A stretch of DNA of 13,877 nucleotides from IIICB1 sp035968095. Its GTDB lineage: Bacteria; Cyanobacteriota; Cyanobacteriia; Cyanobacteriales; SIO1D9. Of this stretch, positions 13,501 to 13,877 are shown in pieces (position 1 is the first letter of the stretch; each line of letters opens with the position of its first letter). The position numbers and the translations under genes are program-made. Below the pieces are notes generated by a model that was given only the letters and a program-made list of their open reading frames with translations, was not told the DNA's origin and did not search any database. Location of the stretch: assembly GCA_035968095.1 (NCBI GenBank), contig JAWQFW010000146.1, forward strand, positions 1 through 13,877, read 5' to 3'.

Positions 13501-13877
13501 TCTAAATTCTCTGTATTTCCGCTTCCCCCAAGTTCGATATTCTGGGTAGTATCTGCGGTTTGGAGAGTGAGAGTATTTGTACCTGTGACGGAATTTTCCC
13601 CACCCGTAAAGTTAATTTCGACCGCAGTTAAAGTTAAGGGAAAATCACCGATATTTAAAGCAGCGAAGGAAATTGTCGCTATTCCTAATTCAAAGTTGAC
13701 TATGTTTTCCAGGGTGGTTGCGTCCTGAAAGGTAATATTATCGTTGGTAGTAAAAATATCTCCGGCTACGTTAACTGTACCACCGCCACTCTGGAAAAAT
13801 TCACCGTCGAGGGTGAGATTATCATTAATGTCTAAGTTTCCCGTGTTGGTGATGGTTAGACTTCCTTGGTTAGTGGT
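10596..13877 (-). CDS. Beta-helix haemagglutinin-type adhesin with C-terminal CHAT protease domain (5' end beyond window)
   Basis: The minus-strand frame is open from the right edge to TAA (10596-10598), so 1093 codons are visible and the N-terminus is missing. A TTG at 13499 is not a credible start, because the same adhesin repeats continue upstream to the edge. Visible residues 1 to about 600 are filamentous-haemagglutinin-like beta-helix sequence, rich in Asn, Thr, Ser and Gly. They include LDLTNEEINALADGFTSLTI and tandem units of the form GGNI-L-S--GD. A spacer with two cysteines follows. The last 370 residues form a CHAT domain: LVFIPDEKLRSIPLAAL, then SLGLMPSMSL, the catalytic histidine in HLGTHAEF (codon 11070-11072) and the catalytic cysteine in LSACQTAL (codon 10947-10949), ending SNFTIVGNPW. 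Such proteins are usually exported by two-partner secretion, which needs an N-terminal TPS domain not visible here. The gene converges on the DUF928-like gene with a 9-bp gap. Confidence 0.9.
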   Translation of the reverse strand, partial: TTNQGSLTITNTGNLDINDNLTLDGEFFQSGGGTVNVAGDIFTTNDNITFQDATTLENIVNFELGIATISFAALNIGDFPLTLTAVEINFTGGENSVTGTNTLTLQTADTTQNIELGGSGNTENLDLTNEEINALADGFTSLTIGSPDSNGDVNIFSNLNFNDPVTIQTQTGEMQINGEITGLNNSSITLLSPTINLNSNVTTANENITFGGNLFLETDVEISTNNQAGDIIFSGTIDGTQQLRLNAGTGNINFQQIVGANNPLADLTIDSAANIFIAGGIITDNSNQEYNAPVTLTADSIFNTGTGGGDINFNSGLNSETGETNNLNITAGEGKISFNNPVGLEQELGNIIISSATQLTSNSTIEAASLFYTSAIEDILLQGNITTTALAGVELATQANIVTENITSNGGQINLSSDTGDINVGNLDASSTTDNGGNISLSSSTGTVTSNDLNTSGVSSGGNITVEALISITAGFLDSSATIGDGGNITLDPINDIEVTAINAQGGTNGSGGDVDITTQAFFRATGTFTDQNNLEVSISTAGGAGTGSVTIRHDGGARFVPFDVGDATINGTAGAISTGSDNSILSFRTFPGPYTQENISLITSPQFSQFVVDAILSEESPDKLPNTYRQEPFPLEEYFTRAYEEYLTQNPDLAEVDIKSLEEIQNELGLIEKLTGEKPALVYAVFDPNLVNDNDDCRKTEGRDYTKDCFTNQGSVYQDRREENPEDHPEYYKPELRHSDQDKLALVVVTSSGTPRLFHVPEARRGKMGALVEEFRKQIAGREPQKRKFYDYQEPARQLYKLLIKPLEEYIKTQEVTNLVFIPDEKLRSIPLAALQDEEGKFIIEKGYSLGLMPSMSLTNTRYLDIRQVELLAMGSDFTHNKVDDLILIPKQIELITNTWSNIGSKVFLEEDFTIEKLKSQLRTQPYGIVHLGTHAEFKETSISNAHIQFFDNKLGLDNVRELRLKDVELLVLSACQTALGNESAELGFAGFAHQAGVKSVIASLWVGTEDGSLALLSQFYRVLKQENIIKAEALRQAQIAMIRGEVSIKDGQMFLPGESEGIPLTGKFENLNSKLEHPYYWSNFTIVGNPW
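12330..12660 (-). repeat. Tandem protein repeats in the adhesin beta-helix
   Basis: Within the adhesin, four or more units of about 25-30 residues follow one another. Each contains a strand such as GGNISLSS or GNITLDP, a turn and a segment such as GDINVGNLDASS or IEVTAINAQ, with an SSGGN or GDGGN junction. On the DNA, the plus strand shows recurring GGTAATGTTACCGCC-like segments (for example near 12485 and 12560). This is typical beta-helix coil repetition and may vary in copy number between strains. Confidence 0.6.

Noticed and set aside
13499..13501. TTG at 13499 as the start of the adhesin
   Set aside because: The frame stays open to the right edge with the same repeat style and an in-frame LDLTNEEINAL motif spanning this point, so it is internal.
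13207..13728. Plus-strand ORF of 173 codons opposite the adhesin
   Set aside because: Its hydrophobic, low-complexity translation is the antisense shadow of Asn/Thr-rich beta-helix repeats; the minus-strand frame is continuous and carries family motifs.

Overview
The window is cyanobacterial accessory DNA. The octamer GCGATCGC (HIP1, the hallmark cyanobacterial repeat) occurs at least 12 times, at 305, 590, 598, 1048, 1054, 4488, 4689, 5082, 8056, 8406, 8645 and 8816, against roughly 0.2 expected by chance. The gene families are also typically cyanobacterial: ComFB, XDP2-like and PEP-CTERM exosortase substrates, DUF1822, CHAT/CHASE2 proteins and a CHAT-tailed haemagglutinin-type adhesin. Base composition is AT-rich. 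The genus cannot be fixed from this sequence, and no rRNA, tRNA or CRISPR array was seen.

Left part (1-1537). This is a decayed region. It holds a possible 3' end of a gene entering from the left edge, a hairpin, an unrecognised small minus-strand ORF, and the C-terminal remnant of a DDE transposase (about 621-899, plus strand). The transposase remnant abuts a minus-strand polyprenyl-phosphate sugar transferase truncated after about 104 residues. Upstream of that fragment, on the same strand, is an intact comFB gene (c-di-NMP-receptor family).

Cell-surface block (1681-4525, all minus strand). It holds a PEP-CTERM protein, an XDP2-like exosortase substrate, a 75-residue NfeD-like OB-fold protein, and a secreted CAP/SCP protein. 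The gap between the last two contains a perfect 24-bp palindrome and a perfect 14-bp palindrome.

CHAT locus (4775-13877). A plus-strand operon-like run encodes four proteins: (i) a 499-residue protein with a C-terminal sigma-region-4-like helix-turn-helix; (ii) a DUF1822 protein starting 1 nt after it; (iii) an 803-residue membrane protein with an N-terminal cytoplasmic CHAT (caspase-like) protease domain followed by an extracytoplasmic CHASE2 sensor domain; (iv) a signal-anchored DUF928-like protein whose start overlaps the end of (iii) by 8 nt. Converging on this run with a 9-bp gap is a large beta-helix adhesin with a complete C-terminal CHAT domain; its N-terminus lies beyond the right edge. 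The two CHAT proteins are probably on opposite sides of the envelope. My working inference is an envelope-stress or contact-sensing system. In it, a surface adhesin and a CHASE2 receptor control a cytoplasmic CHAT protease that may act on the HTH or DUF1822 partner, much as CHAT proteases act on dedicated partners elsewhere. The sequence shows the parts and their order; the wiring is hypothesis.

Between the surface block and the CHAT locus, the 249-bp divergent intergenic region carries an imperfect 38/40-bp direct repeat next to both start codons and a 10-bp inverted repeat around a HIP1 site.
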